In this document: in pieces, positions 10,415 through 21,734 of the stretch
Layout: every line of letters begins with the position of its first letter
Position numbering within the stretch: the first letter of the stretch is position 1
Source: Agrobacterium tumefaciens
GTDB taxonomy: Bacteria; Pseudomonadota; Alphaproteobacteria; Rhizobiales; Rhizobiaceae
Reading direction: 5' to 3'
Assembly: GCF_017726655.1 (NCBI RefSeq)
Contig: NZ_CP072308.1
Coordinates: forward strand, 434,001-498,000
Length of the DNA stretch: 64,000 nucleotides
Notes under the pieces: generated by a model
Database searches by the model: none
Seen by the model: the letters and a program-made list of their open reading frames with translations, nothing else
What the model was told of the DNA's origin: nothing
Made by a program: the position numbers and the translations under genes

Positions 10415-11214
10415 GCGGGGACATCGAGGACAAGCCGCAGCCGCTTATCGAACATCTGATGGAACTGCGCACGCGGCTGATCTGGTCGCTGGGTGCGTTC
10501 TTCGTTGCCTTCATCGCCTGTTTTGCCGTAGCCAAGCATCTCTTCAACCTGCTTGTCATTCCCTATAAGTGGGCGGTTCTCTGGGCTGGCCTTGATGTGA
10601 CGAAGTCGTCGCTGATCTATACCGCGCCCCAGGAATTCTTCTTCACGCAGATCAAGGTCGCGATGTTCGGCGCGATGGTGATTTCCTTTCCGGTGATCGC
10701 GTCGCAGCTTTACAAATTCGTGGCGCCAGGCCTCTACAAGAATGAGCGCGCCGCGTTCCTGCCGTTCCTCATCGCATCGCCGATCCTGTTCCTCATCGGT
10801 GCGGCGCTCGTCTATTTCTTCTTCACGCCGATGGTCATGTGGTTCTTCCTGGCCATGCAGCAATTGCCGGAAGATGGTGAGGTCGCGATTTCACTGATGC
10901 CGAAGGTGTCGGAATATCTGAGCCTCATCATGACGCTGGTGCTGTCCTTCGGTCTGGTGTTCCAGCTGCCGGTGGTCACCACGCTTCTGGCGCGCGTCGG
11001 CCTTCTGACCAGCGACTGGCTGCGTGAGAAGCGCAAGTTTGCGATTGTCATGGCCTTTGTGGTCGCGGCCGTGCTGACCCCGCCGGACCCGATGTCCCAG
11101 ATCGGTCTTGCACTGCCTGCGATCATTCTCTACGAGATTTCCATCTATATGGCTCGACTCGTGGAGAGGAAACGTGCTGCGGAATCCGCAAGTACGGAGC
11201 TGGAGGAGACCTGA
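10411..11214 (+). CDS. tatC: Sec-independent translocase subunit TatC
   Basis: 267-residue six-helix inner membrane protein that recognises twin-arginine signal peptides. Family landmarks seen: [14 protein letters not shown] at the N-terminus, the [19 protein letters not shown] segment, and [15 protein letters not shown] near the end. Overlaps tatB by 4 bases and is followed by a strong terminator, so tatABC is a complete operon. Confidence 0.97.
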   Translation: MSGDIEDKPQPLIEHLMELRTRLIWSLGAFFVAFIACFAVAKHLFNLLVIPYKWAVLWAGLDVTKSSLIYTAPQEFFFTQIKVAMFGAMVISFPVIASQLYKFVAPGLYKNERAAFLPFLIASPILFLIGAALVYFFFTPMVMWFFLAMQQLPEDGEVAISLMPKVSEYLSLIMTLVLSFGLVFQLPVVTTLLARVGLLTSDWLREKRKFAIVMAFVVAAVLTPPDPMSQIGLALPAIILYEISIYMARLVERKRAAESASTELEET

Positions 11215-11250
11215 GTTTTCGACGGTCTCGCCGCTCAAGACATTTCCTCG

Positions 11251-11274
11251 CGCCGGGCTTCTGCCCGGCGTTTT
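11251..11274 (+). terminator. Rho-independent terminator of tatABC
   Basis: An 8-base perfect stem CGCCGGGC/GCCCGGCG with a TTCT loop, followed by TTTT, 36 bases after the tatC stop and ahead of serS. Confidence 0.85.
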
Positions 11275-11315
11275 GCTGTAAAACACCGGTGATGCAACAA
11301 CGGTCTGGAACGACG

Positions 11316-12599
<1,284 letters not shown>

Positions 12600-12622
12600 T
12601 TGCCAGTCTGTTGAGACGTCGC

Positions 12623-12733
12623 CGTCATACCGCCTCGAGCCGGTATCCAGCCAGCCCAAGTCCTTGGGCTGAAAGAGTCCTTCCCGTCGCGCACACGCGC
12701 GCCGACTGGATGCCGGATCAAGTCCGGCATGAT
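12623..12733. repeat. RIME-like palindromic repeat, copy 2
   Basis: Left palindrome cgtcataccgcc...gccggtat, inner palindrome cccaagtccttggg, and right palindrome gccggatcaagtccggc. It lies between serS and surE. Same architecture as the copies at 16254 and 31641. Confidence 0.7.
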
Positions 12734-12782
12734 TGTTGTGGAGGGCTCAGTACGCGAAAGAAACGACCAGCGGGAGAGAAAC

Positions 12783-13553
12783 ATGCGGATTTTGCTGACA
12801 AACGACGACGGTATCCACGCCGAAGGGCTGGCGGTGCTGGAGCGTATCGCCCGCACCTTGTCCGACGACGTCTGGATCGTTGCGCCGGAGACAGACCAGA
12901 GCGGGCTTGCTCACTCCCTGACGCTGTCCGAGCCGTTGCGGCTGCGCAAGGTTTCCGACAAGCATTTCGCGCTGCGCGGCACGCCGACCGATTGCGTCAT
13001 CATGGGCATTCGCGAGGTTCTGCCGGAAAAACCCGATCTCGTGCTGTCGGGTGTCAACGCCGGCGCGAATATGGCCGATGATGTCACCTATTCCGGCACG
13101 ATTGCCGGCGCCATTGAAGGCACGTTGCAGGGCGTGCGGTCGTTTGCGCTCAGCCAGGCCTTCAGTCATGCTGACGGGCGCATTGTGCCGTGGGAAGTGG
13201 CGGAGACTTATGCGCCCGATCTCATTCGCAAGCTGATAAATGTCGATCTGCCCGACGGCACGTTCCTCAACCTCAATTTCCCCAATTGCGCGCCAAAGGA
13301 TGTGCAGGGCGTTTCCGTTACCGGGCAGGGCAAGCTGGATTTCGGCCTGACGGTGGAGGAACGGCAGGACGGTCGCGGTCTTCCTTATTACTGGCTGCGC
13401 TTCGGCGAACGCCTGGGCAACTTCCGCGAAGGCACCGATATCCACGCGATAAAGCATGGCAAGATTTCGGTCACGCCGCTGAAGCTTGACCTGACGGACT
13501 ACACGGTGAAGGATCGGGTTGCGCAAGCACTTGGATTCGGAGTCACCGATTGA
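12783..13553 (+). CDS. surE: 5'/3'-nucleotidase SurE
   Basis: Metal-dependent nucleoside monophosphate phosphatase linked to stationary-phase survival; 256 residues. Family motifs: [11 protein letters not shown] (metal-binding Asp pair), [17 protein letters not shown], and [11 protein letters not shown]. The frame is open from 12729, but the ATG at 12783 begins exactly at the conserved [10 protein letters not shown] after a GGGAGA site. Its stop overlaps the TTG start of pcm, so the two are coupled. Confidence 0.96.
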   Translation: MRILLTNDDGIHAEGLAVLERIARTLSDDVWIVAPETDQSGLAHSLTLSEPLRLRKVSDKHFALRGTPTDCVIMGIREVLPEKPDLVLSGVNAGANMADDVTYSGTIAGAIEGTLQGVRSFALSQAFSHADGRIVPWEVAETYAPDLIRKLINVDLPDGTFLNLNFPNCAPKDVQGVSVTGQGKLDFGLTVEERQDGRGLPYYWLRFGERLGNFREGTDIHAIKHGKISVTPLKLDLTDYTVKDRVAQALGFGVTD

Positions 13554-14203
13554 AATCTGCCATGGTCGAAAAGGAAGGTTTTGCAGCTCTCGTTCTGCGC
13601 TTGCGGGGCGAGGGGATTTCCGATCTCGACCTGCTGACGGCGGTTGAGCAGACGCCGCGCTCCAAATTCGTGCCTGCGCAATTTGCCGCCGACGCCTATT
13701 CCAGCCGCACCATCCCGATCGACTGCGGTTCCTTCATGGAAGGGGCCGACATGGCGGTGAAAATCCTCGCCCGTCTGCAGCTGAAACCCGGCCAGCGCGT
13801 GCTGGAGATCGGCACTGGCAGCGGCTTCATGACGGCGATCATTGCCCGTCGTGTCGAGCGGGTCTTTTCGCTGGAGCGCTACAAGACGCTGGTTCAGCAG
13901 GCGCAGAACTGTCTTGACGACCTTTCGATCCGTAACGTCGTCATCCGCCAGGCAGATGGCAGCAATGGTCTGGTGGGCGAGGGCACTTTTGACCGAATCG
14001 TTTCCACGGCCGCCTTCACAACGATGCCCCGCTTCTTTGCCGAGCAGATCGTTTCTGGCGGCATGATGATTGCGCCGATCATCGTTGAGGGTGATCGTTG
14101 CGTGATGACGCGCTTTTCCAAGACCGGCAGCCGCTTCGAGAAGGAAGAGCTGTTTGAAGCGCCCTATCTGCCGCTCAGCTCCCATATTGCCCGGCATTTG
14201 TGA
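13550..14203 (+). CDS. pcm: Protein-L-isoaspartate O-methyltransferase
   Basis: Repairs isoaspartyl damage in proteins using S-adenosylmethionine; 217 residues. The SAM-binding motif I is [15 protein letters not shown] near residue 84, and the substrate-loop region [10 protein letters not shown] precedes it. I place the start at TTG 13550, which has a GGAG site 7 bases upstream and overlaps the surE stop; the alternative ATG at 13562 has no ribosome site. Confidence 0.92.
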   Translation: MKSAMVEKEGFAALVLRLRGEGISDLDLLTAVEQTPRSKFVPAQFAADAYSSRTIPIDCGSFMEGADMAVKILARLQLKPGQRVLEIGTGSGFMTAIIARRVERVFSLERYKTLVQQAQNCLDDLSIRNVVIRQADGSNGLVGEGTFDRIVSTAAFTTMPRFFAEQIVSGGMMIAPIIVEGDRCVMTRFSKTGSRFEKEELFEAPYLPLSSHIARHL

Positions 14204-14503
14204 CAGCATAAAAATTTTGAAGGCAATTCATTTTTGTCTTCTAATGTGATGAAGCTCATCAACCCTCTGATTTCAATAGTCATAATTGTTCCATCATGAC
14301 GCATCCGGTTTTTGTCATGGTTATCGAAGTGTCAAAAAAGCGCCAAACGGCTTAACGTTTTAACGGCGTGGTAACACTAACGCGCTTTAATCATAAACAT
14401 CGACGCATGGTTTTCCCCACCTCGGGAAATGGGCCTTGCAAGAAGTGAATTGGGTGCCGGATCGATCTCGATGCGGCGGGTTGGCGTCAGTGTAGATCGA
14501 GTC

Positions 14504-16120
14504 ATGCGTATGAGACATTCGTCTAAAATCGGAAAATCAGTCGCAAAAATGTTCGCAGCGACATTGCTGGCAAGCGTCGCAACGGGCTGTAGCTCGGATG
14601 CCACGCGGTTCAGCGGCCTCTTTTCCAGTGGACCGGATCAGATGACCACGGCGTCAATTCCTGCCCGTCAGGGCGGCGGTGCTTACGGGCAGGCCCCGGT
14701 TCCGCAGGGTGACATGAATGGCGGTTACGCCTCTGCCGCGCCGCAGGGTGGCTATGCCAACCAGAACATGGCCGGCAATTCCTATCCGCAGCAATCCGGC
14801 GGTTATGGTGGCGTTCAGCCGTCCACGGCCCGCGCCTCGGCGTCGCCGGTGCAGCGCTCGGAGCTGTCTGCGCCGACAGCCGTGGCGAGCCGCGATCCAT
14901 CGACGCGCAACGAAGCCATGGCCCAGCCTTTCCCGTCCGCCCAACCCAAGGCCGCGCCGTCTCTGGCCGCGCCCGCACGGCAGGCTGCTGCACCCGCCGC
15001 TGACAATCTGACCACCGCAACGGTTCGCTCCGACAAGAACGGTTGGCATACGGATGGTGCCTCCTCCGTGACCCTGCGTCCGGGTGAAAGCATCGCCACG
15101 CTTTCCAACCGCTATGGCGTTCCCGAGAAGGAACTGCTGCGTGTCAACGGTCTGAAGTCCGCTTCCGCCGCGCAGGCCGGTCAGTCTATCCTCATTCCGA
15201 AGTTCGGCCAGGTCCGCAACGCCGCCAAGGATGCGGCTGGCGATATCGCGCTCAACCGCAACGGCGATCAGCCGACACCGCTGCGCGCGCCGGATGGAAA
15301 CGTCGCCGTGCTGCCGTCGCAGGCCGCTGCCCGCGACAAGGTTTCCGCTGACGCTGGCAAGCTGACGCCTCCGGGCGGCAAGCCTTTGCCGCCGACCGGT
15401 GGCTACAAGGTTCAGCCGGGCGACAGCCTCGCCAAGATCGCCCGCGCCAACGGCGTCTCGGTTGCCGCTCTCAAGGCCGCCAACGGCATCTCCACCGAGA
15501 GCATCCGCGTCGGCCAGACGCTCAACATGCCGGGCGCATCGACCGATGCCATCAAGACCGCTTCCGTTCCCGCCAAGGAAGCGGCGGCAGTCAAGGCTGT
15601 CGAAACCGCATCGGTGAAGCCAGAGCCCTATAAGGCCCCGGCTGCGGCTCCCGCTGCCTCCGCGCCCGCCACACCGGCGACCGCAAGTGTCAGCGATATC
15701 GAGAAGAAGGCCGACATGGCATCTGTCGCACCGGAATCCACCGGCATCGGCAAGTATCGCTGGCCTGTTCGCGGCGCGGTCATCAATAATTTCGGCGACA
15801 ATGTCGAAGGCAGCCGCAACGATGGCATCAATATCTCGGTTCCCGAGGGCACGCCGATCAAGGCCGCCGAAAACGGCGTGGTCATCTATGCTGGCAATGG
15901 CCTGAAGCAGCTCGGTAACACGGTTCTCGTCCGTCATGACGACGGCAAGGTCACGGTTTACGGCAACGCCGCCAATCTCGACGTCCAGCGCGGCCAGAAG
16001 GTTCAGCGCGGCCAGACCATCGCCACATCAGGCATGACCGGCAGCGCCAAGCGTCCGCAGGTTCACTTCGAAGTTCGCAAGGATGCGACGCCGGTGAACC
16101 CATCCACTTTCCTTGAATAG
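14504..16120 (+). CDS. LysM/LytM-domain lipoprotein, NlpD/EnvC-like amidase activator
   Basis: A 538-residue outer-membrane-type lipoprotein. The signal peptide ends in a lipobox with Cys29 (LLASVATGCSS). A Gln/Gly/Pro-rich linker follows, then two LysM domains (about 186-233 and 299-343, GGYKVQPGDSLAKIARANGV) and a C-terminal M23/LytM domain (about 422-538). Zinc-ligand positions look degenerate: GSRNDGINIS replaces the usual HxGIDI, and RPQVHFEVR lacks the first His of HxH. That pattern matches NlpD/EnvC-type activators of cell-wall amidases rather than active endopeptidases. The order surE-pcm-this gene equals surE-pcm-nlpD of enterobacteria. Start uncertain: in-frame ATGs at 14429, 14471, 14504 and 14510. 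Confidence 0.85.
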   Translation: MRMRHSSKIGKSVAKMFAATLLASVATGCSSDATRFSGLFSSGPDQMTTASIPARQGGGAYGQAPVPQGDMNGGYASAAPQGGYANQNMAGNSYPQQSGGYGGVQPSTARASASPVQRSELSAPTAVASRDPSTRNEAMAQPFPSAQPKAAPSLAAPARQAAAPAADNLTTATVRSDKNGWHTDGASSVTLRPGESIATLSNRYGVPEKELLRVNGLKSASAAQAGQSILIPKFGQVRNAAKDAAGDIALNRNGDQPTPLRAPDGNVAVLPSQAAARDKVSADAGKLTPPGGKPLPPTGGYKVQPGDSLAKIARANGVSVAALKAANGISTESIRVGQTLNMPGASTDAIKTASVPAKEAAAVKAVETASVKPEPYKAPAAAPAASAPATPATASVSDIEKKADMASVAPESTGIGKYRWPVRGAVINNFGDNVEGSRNDGINISVPEGTPIKAAENGVVIYAGNGLKQLGNTVLVRHDDGKVTVYGNAANLDVQRGQKVQRGQTIATSGMTGSAKRPQVHFEVRKDATPVNPSTFLE

Positions 16121-16143
16121 GTATTGCGTCTCAAGGAATGATG

Positions 16144-16170
16144 AAGCCGGGTGATGAGCCCGGCTTTTTC
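16144..16170 (+). terminator. Rho-independent terminator of the LytM lipoprotein gene
   Basis: Stem AAGCCGGG/CCCGGCTT with a short TGATGAG loop and a following T run, 24 bases after the stop. Confidence 0.85.
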
Positions 16171-16253
16171 ATTTTGGGGTAATGGGTGCGGAAAAGGTGC
16201 TGGAATGGGTGCCTCGGGCTTAGTGAGTATTGGTTTCTCGCGGTTTTCTCCTC

Positions 16254-16366
16254 CGTCATGCCGGACCCGATCCGGCATCCAGGCGACGCGCGTCTGCGCG
16301 GCGGAATGAGTCTCCTCAGCCCAAGGACTTGGGCTGGCTGGATACCGGCTCAAGGCCGGTATGACG
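16254..16366. repeat. RIME-like palindromic repeat, copy 3
   Basis: cgtcatgccggacccgatccggcat at the left, cccaaggacttggg inside, and accggctcaaggccggtatgacg at the right. It lies in the space between the convergent lipoprotein and mobB genes. Confidence 0.7.
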
Positions 16367-16423
16367 GAAGTGGGGGAGGAGCCTGGACGAGGAAGGAGGA
16401 AGTCATTCCGTTCCAATGCCTGT

Positions 16424-16939
16424 TCATGCCCTCACCAGCCCAACCGTCCTCTCGATGAAATTGGCAATGGCGCCGGTATCGTCGAGATCGAAAACCGGCA
16501 GCGCCGCGTCCGTCACCGGATGATCTGCGGCAATGGCGACGATATGCGGATCGAGCGGCGCAAGCGGTTCGGTCTTGGCCGCTTCCAGCCGGCGCGCCTC
16601 GATCTTCGGCACGGGTTCGTATTTATAACCTTCGATCAGCACGAGATCGCATGGCGCGAGGCGGGAGAGGATGTCCTCGAAGGAGGGTTCCGGTTCACCG
16701 CGCAATTCGTGCATGATGGCGAAGCGGGTGCCGGAGACGATGGTGACCTCGTGTGCGCCGGCCTGACGGTGACGCCAGCTGTCGGCGCCGACCTTGTCGA
16801 TGTCGAAATCGTGGTGGGCGTGCTTGATGGTGGAGACGCGGTAGCCGCGCGCGGTCAGTTCCGTGACGATCCGCACTGCAAGGCCGGTCTTGCCCGAATT
16901 TTTCCAGCCGGCAATGCCGAAGACCTTTTGCTCGCTCAT
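16424..16939 (-). CDS. mobB: Molybdopterin-guanine dinucleotide biosynthesis adaptor MobB
   Basis: A 171-residue GTP-binding protein that assists MobA in attaching GMP to molybdopterin. The P-loop [10 protein letters not shown] is near residue 12, and [20 protein letters not shown] is the characteristic MobB stretch after it. The gene overlaps the end of mobA by 4 bases (ATGA), so the two are translated from one message. Confidence 0.94.
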   Translation of the reverse strand: MSEQKVFGIAGWKNSGKTGLAVRIVTELTARGYRVSTIKHAHHDFDIDKVGADSWRHRQAGAHEVTIVSGTRFAIMHELRGEPEPSFEDILSRLAPCDLVLIEGYKYEPVPKIEARRLEAAKTEPLAPLDPHIVAIAADHPVTDAALPVFDLDDTGAIANFIERTVGLVRA

Positions 16940-17577
16940 GTTTCCATGTTCTCCAGATGACGACGCGCCAGAGCCAGCTCATCCGGGGTATTGATGTTGA
17001 AAAACGGATCGAGGCTGCCCGTGGCCGTTTCAAGCGGCGGGAAAGCGACCCCGATGGTGACATGGCGGGCGAGAAACGCGCGGATGCGGCGGTTTGCATC
17101 GTTTTTTAACCAGCCCTCCAGATCGTCGCCCAGGGCCACCGGCCAGAGCGCAAAGACCGGGTGGAGCTGGCCGCCGGACGAGGCGATGACAATGACGTCA
17201 TCCGACAGGTACTCGCACAGTCGTGCGACCAGATCGTCCGGGAAAAACGGGCTGTCGGCGGGTGCAGTCATGAAATGGCTGCCGAAGGTGTCGCGATCGC
17301 GGAAATGCCGCATACCGGCGAGAACGCCAGCGAGCGGCCCGGCATGGCCGTTCAGCGTATCGGGCAGAAGCGGCAGACCGAAACTTTCCGCCCAATTGCC
17401 CTTATCCGTCACGGCGGCATTGATGGTGACATCGCTCACCTGCGGGGTCAGGCGACGGATGACATGGGAAAGCAACGGCGCGTCGCCGAGCGTTGCCAGC
17501 GCCTTGTTGCTGCCCATGCGGCGCGAAAGGCCGCCCGCCAGCACGAGACCGGGAATTGTTCGGGGAGGGACGATCAT
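16936..17577 (-). CDS. mobA: Molybdenum cofactor guanylyltransferase MobA
   Basis: Transfers GMP from GTP to Mo-molybdopterin, giving the dinucleotide cofactor of DMSO-reductase-family enzymes. 213 residues with the nucleotidyltransferase signature [15 protein letters not shown] near residue 12 and PADSPF later (metal-binding Asp). The frame is open upstream to 17661, but the ATG at 17577 yields the family N-terminus and overlaps the stop of the MFS gene by 4 bases, suggesting coupling to a transporter. Confidence 0.94.
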   Translation of the reverse strand: MIVPPRTIPGLVLAGGLSRRMGSNKALATLGDAPLLSHVIRRLTPQVSDVTINAAVTDKGNWAESFGLPLLPDTLNGHAGPLAGVLAGMRHFRDRDTFGSHFMTAPADSPFFPDDLVARLCEYLSDDVIVIASSGGQLHPVFALWPVALGDDLEGWLKNDANRRIRAFLARHVTIGVAFPPLETATGSLDPFFNINTPDELALARRHLENMET

Positions 17578-18773
17578 TGCCGCTGTTCCTGCCGTCTGAC
17601 GATGTAGGTGGTGAAAAGGGCGACAAGGCCGGTTAACAGCATCACCATGAGGAGCGGCCACGTTCCTTCTTCTTTCGTGAGCACCGAAGAGGCAAGGACG
17701 GAAAGGGCCGCGCCGCCGCCGATCGTCATCGCGCCGCCAAGGCCGGAGGCAGAGCCCGCCAGATGCGGCTGCACGCTGACCATGCCGGCATTGGCACTTG
17801 GCAGCGTCACGCCGTTGCCAACGCCAATCAAAGCGAGCGGCACGAAAAACGCATAAGGGCTGTCCGCTCCTCCGATCACGAAGAGGATCGCAGCGGCGAT
17901 ACCGACAATCCCGATGACATTGCCCGAGAGCATCATTCTGTTGATGCCGATTTCACTGGCATAACGACCGGAGACGAAATTGCCGAGCATATAACCGCTG
18001 GCCATGAAAAAGAACTGCAGGCCAAGCATCGCCGGCGTCAGCCCGTAAAGCACGCTGCCGACAAAGGGCGCGCCACCGAGGAAGGAGAAGAACATGCCTG
18101 ACGAGAAGGTCGAGGTCAGCGCATACCCCCAGAAGAGGGGCGAGCGCAGAAGCTCCGGCCAGGCATGGAACTGCTGCGAGAAGCTTGCCGACCTGCTGTG
18201 ATTGGTTTCACCGAGATCGAACCAGGCAAGCACGAGAATGCCTGCGCCAAGAATCGCCAGCAGCGCAAAGCTGGACTGCCAGCCGGAAAAGTCGTTCAGC
18301 AGCCCGCCGACCGTCGGGCCAACCATCGGCACAACGGACATGCCCATGGTCACGTAGCCGATCATCGACGCCGCCTGCTCCATCGGGACCATGTCCCGCA
18401 CGATGGCGCGGGCGAGCACGAAACCGGAGACGACGGCGGCCTGCGCCACGCGGCCGATCATGAAAACGGTAATGTTGGGAGCCAGCATGCAAACCAGTGT
18501 CGCGGCGATCATTGTGGCGATGCTGGCCAGCATCACCGGGCGGCGGCCGAAGAGATCGGAGAGGGGGCCGATCACCAGTTGCAGCAGGGCGGTGGCGGCA
18601 AGATAACCCGACACGGCAAACTGCATCACGGCGTAATCGATCTGAAAATGAACCGCCATGGCCGAAAGCGACGGCAGGAACAGGTTCATGCACAGCGCCG
18701 CGACGCCGGCGATGACAACAAGCGTGATGATATGGGGCGGAGTGGTCCGGTCGAGGAAACGGCTGGTTCTCAT
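17574..18773 (-). CDS. MFS drug-resistance type transporter (Bcr/CflA-like)
   Basis: A 399-residue, 12-helix major facilitator. The loop 2-3 motif [17 protein letters not shown] is clear, as is the N-terminal [11 protein letters not shown] region typical of the Bcr/CflA branch of proton-driven drug efflux. Substrate cannot be told from sequence. Translational overlap with mobA is unusual and may be simple operon packing; no molybdate or molybdopterin link is claimed. It is separated by one base from the EamA gene upstream. Confidence 0.85.
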   Translation of the reverse strand: MRTSRFLDRTTPPHIITLVVIAGVAALCMNLFLPSLSAMAVHFQIDYAVMQFAVSGYLAATALLQLVIGPLSDLFGRRPVMLASIATMIAATLVCMLAPNITVFMIGRVAQAAVVSGFVLARAIVRDMVPMEQAASMIGYVTMGMSVVPMVGPTVGGLLNDFSGWQSSFALLAILGAGILVLAWFDLGETNHSRSASFSQQFHAWPELLRSPLFWGYALTSTFSSGMFFSFLGGAPFVGSVLYGLTPAMLGLQFFFMASGYMLGNFVSGRYASEIGINRMMLSGNVIGIVGIAAAILFVIGGADSPYAFFVPLALIGVGNGVTLPSANAGMVSVQPHLAGSASGLGGAMTIGGGAALSVLASSVLTKEEGTWPLLMVMLLTGLVALFTTYIVRRQEQRQ

Positions 18774-18774
18774 T

Positions 18775-19743
18775 TTATTCTCCCGCCTCTTCCGTTACCG
18801 CCGCTTTTGCAACGGAAGCGGGCCGCACGGTGGTCGCCGCCGTTGGCGTCGCAGCCGAACGCTTTGCCATCTGCGAGCGCTTGCGCAGGCTTTCGCGATA
18901 GAAAGTATAAAGGCCCGAACCGATGACGATCATGGCGCCGACGACGGTGTAGCTGTCGATCTTTTCATTGAAGAAGAACACCCCGATCATGAAACCCCAG
19001 AGCAGGCTGGTATAGCGAAACGGTGCGACAAAGGAGATTTCGCTTGTCCGCATTGCCAGGATGATGGCCTGGTAACCAACCAGCACGAGAATGGCCGAAG
19101 CCGCAAGATGCGAGACGATCGCGACGTTCATTGGCTGCCATCCGCCGAAAGGCACGATCAGTAGCCCGCCCACGGCCATGTTGACGAAGGCGGTGATGAC
19201 GGTGATGGCGAGGGAGGGTACGTCGGCGTACATTTTCCGTGTCAGCAGATCACGTGCGGCGGTGACCGCAAGCGAGGCGACGACCAGCAGGGCGCCTGAC
19301 GTGAACCCTTCCGGGCCCGGCCTGATGATGACGAGGACACCGATAAAGCCGGTGATGATGGCCACCCAGCGCCGCCAGCCGACGGGTTCGCGCAGGAAGA
19401 GCGCCGCCCCGAGCGTCACGATCAGCGGAAGGGACTGCAGGATGGCCGAGGCGTTGGAAAATTCGATGAGGCCCAGCGCCGTCAGATAAAGGACGGCGGC
19501 TGTCACCTCGCAGAGACAGCGCAGGATGATGATGGGCCGCAGCAGGGTTTTCAGCGGCCGCAGCGCGCCGAAGTGGCGGGCGGCGATGTAGATCAGCACC
19601 ACGGTGATGATGCCCCGAACAAACATGATCTGGCCAGTGTTGATGTAGGGGGTGACGGACTTCGTCAGCGCATCGTTGGCCGTGAAGCTTGCCATTGCGA
19701 GCGCCATCAAAAGTGCGCCGCGCGAATTGTCCGTCAATGCCAT
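18775..19743 (-). CDS. EamA-family (DMT superfamily) transporter
   Basis: A 322-residue, roughly 10-helix membrane protein made of two EamA repeats, family of small-metabolite exporters. Recognisable segments are MALAMASFTANDALTKSV at the N-terminus and VAPFRYTSLLWGFMIGVFFF in the second repeat. A basic tail (ESLRKRSQMAKRSAA) is cytoplasmic. The ATG at 19743 is preceded by a GGGA site; the frame extends further upstream without support. First gene of the transporter-transporter-mobA-mobB run. Confidence 0.82.
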   Translation of the reverse strand: MALTDNSRGALLMALAMASFTANDALTKSVTPYINTGQIMFVRGIITVVLIYIAARHFGALRPLKTLLRPIIILRCLCEVTAAVLYLTALGLIEFSNASAILQSLPLIVTLGAALFLREPVGWRRWVAIITGFIGVLVIIRPGPEGFTSGALLVVASLAVTAARDLLTRKMYADVPSLAITVITAFVNMAVGGLLIVPFGGWQPMNVAIVSHLAASAILVLVGYQAIILAMRTSEISFVAPFRYTSLLWGFMIGVFFFNEKIDSYTVVGAMIVIGSGLYTFYRESLRKRSQMAKRSAATPTAATTVRPASVAKAAVTEEAGE

Positions 19744-19912
19744 TCCCAACGATCCCAGACCATGCGCGGTATCCCGCCGCCCCTGACGGGCGATGTGGGC
19801 CGCCCCCGCGGCACGACCACGCATTCCTCCATGCATAGAGACGTGGCACGGCATGGCTGGCAATTCAACCGTTTATATGGGTGGGTAGACGAGAAAGACG
19901 TCGCGTGAATGC

Positions 19913-20962
19913 TCAGCCGCCCGTAACGCTCATATGGCGGGCGACGGCGGGGCGGTTGTGGGTGCGGTCGATGATGAAATCATGCCCCTTCGGCTTGCGC
20001 AGCAGGGCTTCGTCGATGGCGCTGGAGAGATGGGCGTCGCTGTCGGAGGCGCGCAGCGCCGTGCGCAGATCGGCGGCGTCATCCTGACCGAGGCACATAT
20101 AAAGCGTGCCGGTACAGGTGAGGCGGACGCGGTTGCAGCTTTCGCAGAAATTATGCGTCATCGGCGTGATGAAGCCAAGCCTGCCGCCGGTTTCCTTCAC
20201 CGTGACATAACGGGCAGGACCACCGGTCTGGTAATCATTGTCGATGAGCGTGAAGCTCTTTTCGAGATCGGCACGCAGTTGCGAGAGCGGCAGATAACGA
20301 TCGGTCCGATCTTCCTCGATCTCGCCCATCGGCATGGTCTCGATGACGGTCAGGTCCATGCCGCGGCCATGGGCGAAGCGCATCAGCTCCGGCATCTCTA
20401 CGTCGTTGAAATCCTTCAGCGCAACCGCGTTGAGCTTGATCTTGATACCCGCCGCCTGCGCGGCATCGAGCCCTTCCATGACGCGATCAATATCGCCCCA
20501 GCGGGTAATGTGGCGAAACTTCTCGCGGTCGAGCGTATCGAGCGACACGTTGATGCGGCGCACGCCGCAATCGGCAAGTTCGTCGGCGAATTTTGCGAGT
20601 TGCGAACCGTTCGTCGTCAGCGTCAGCTCTTCCAGCCTGCCGGCCTCGATGTGGCGGCCGAGGTTTCTGACGAGCGACATGATATTCTTGCGGACCAGCG
20701 GTTCGCCGCCGGTCAGCCGCAGCTTGCGCACGCCGCGCGCGATGAAGACGGAACAGAGCCGGTCGAGTTCTTCGAGCGTCAGAAGATCCTTCTTGGGCAG
20801 AAAGGTCATGTGCTCCGACATGCAATAGGTACAGCGGAAATCGCAGCGGTCCGTTACAGAGACGCGCAGATAGGTGATGGAGCGGCCGAAAGGGTCCACC
20901 ATGGGGGTGGCTTTTTCCGTCAGGGTTTCCGCTTTTCCAAGCGAACCGGGGAAACTATTCAC
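19913..20962 (-). CDS. moaA: GTP 3',8-cyclase (molybdenum cofactor biosynthesis protein A)
   Basis: Radical-SAM enzyme starting Moco synthesis from GTP; 349 residues. The N-terminal cluster motif is CDFRCTYC (CxxxCxxC) with the preceding VSVTDR, and the C-terminal second cluster uses [18 protein letters not shown]. The C-terminus ends in the conserved Gly-Gly (SVTGG) needed for catalysis. Its MoaC partner lies in the separate locus at 27 kb. It is divergent from the DUF971 gene. Confidence 0.96.
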   Translation of the reverse strand: MNSFPGSLGKAETLTEKATPMVDPFGRSITYLRVSVTDRCDFRCTYCMSEHMTFLPKKDLLTLEELDRLCSVFIARGVRKLRLTGGEPLVRKNIMSLVRNLGRHIEAGRLEELTLTTNGSQLAKFADELADCGVRRINVSLDTLDREKFRHITRWGDIDRVMEGLDAAQAAGIKIKLNAVALKDFNDVEMPELMRFAHGRGMDLTVIETMPMGEIEEDRTDRYLPLSQLRADLEKSFTLIDNDYQTGGPARYVTVKETGGRLGFITPMTHNFCESCNRVRLTCTGTLYMCLGQDDAADLRTALRASDSDAHLSSAIDEALLRKPKGHDFIIDRTHNRPAVARHMSVTGG

Positions 20963-21027
20963 GTCTCCGTCCTCACTGCGCGTTGTGTCGGGCGCAGGCC
21001 CGAACTCTGCTCTCCAAATGATGTAGT

Positions 21028-21051
21028 GACTTGCCTATTGTCAGGCAAGTC
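21028..21051. promoter_or_regulatory. Perfect inverted repeat between moaA and the DUF971 gene
   Basis: GACTTGCCT-attgtc-AGGCAAGTC, 9-base arms with a 6-base spacer, placed 65 bases upstream of moaA and 40 upstream of the divergent gene. No T run follows on either strand, so an operator is more likely than a terminator. The regulator is unknown. Confidence 0.55.
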
Positions 21052-21091
21052 CGTAATTCTGGCGCATATAAAGAGCGTGCGGAAGTGAAAA

Positions 21092-21460
21092 ATGAGTGAT
21101 GTCTGGCCGACCGAGCTGCTTGTGTCGAAAGACCGGCGGGATTTGACCGTTTCTTTCGATGACGGGAGCGTTTACCGGCTCTCTGCCGAGATGCTGCGCG
21201 TGCTCTCACCCTCGGCGGAAGTCCAGGGCCATGGGCCGGGGCAGAAAGTCACGGTGCCCGGCAAACGTGACGTCACCATCCGCAACCTCGTCGCGACCGG
21301 TAATTACGCGGTTCGGATCGCCTTCGATGACGGCCATGACAGCGGCATCTATACATGGAAGTATCTCAGGGAACTGGGTGAAAGCGGGCAGACGCTGTTT
21401 GCTGAATATGAGCGGGAGCTTGCCGAAAAGGGCTTGAGCAGGGAGCCGCGATACCGGTAG
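21092..21460 (+). CDS. DUF971 (gamma-butyrobetaine hydroxylase N-terminal-like) protein
   Basis: A 122-residue single-domain protein. The pattern W(P)TELLVSKDRRDLTVSFDDG, then YRLSAEMLRVLSPSAE, and YAVRIAFDDGHDSGIYTWKY matches DUF971, also found as the N-terminal zinc-binding-like domain of gamma-butyrobetaine hydroxylases. As a stand-alone protein it is often found near Moco or Fe-S genes, which agrees with its position opposite moaA. Biochemical role unknown. Confidence 0.8.
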   Translation: MSDVWPTELLVSKDRRDLTVSFDDGSVYRLSAEMLRVLSPSAEVQGHGPGQKVTVPGKRDVTIRNLVATGNYAVRIAFDDGHDSGIYTWKYLRELGESGQTLFAEYERELAEKGLSREPRYR

Positions 21461-21546
21461 AGAAAACATGGGGGGAAATGCCCTCGTGAGGCGATGATGA
21501 AGATGTTGCAAACGGGGCGTTTGCCAAAATAGTGGCATCCGCACTT

Positions 21547-21661
21547 CGTTACCCCGGAGTGATCCGGAGACCAGCGCGATCAAATCCTTGATCGCAAAAG
21601 ACATGTTTCTCGCGACGCAGACGCGTCGTGGCTGGATGCCGGATCTAGTCCGGCATGACGG
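21547..21661. repeat. RIME-like palindromic repeat, copy 4
   Basis: Contains gcgatcaaatccttgatcgc, gcgacgcagacgcgtcg and gccggatctagtccggcatgacg, the same modules in the same order as copies 1 and 5. Confidence 0.65.
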
Positions 21662-21734
21662 AGGAAGGTTTGTACTTTGCCATCGCCCGGGCGAGGGAGC
21701 ACCCTTGTCTTGATCAAATACAACGGGGTGGCGT

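Noticed and set aside
19934..21088. 384-residue frame antisense to moaA
   Set aside because: No domain or ribosome site, and moaA motifs on the other strand are unambiguous.
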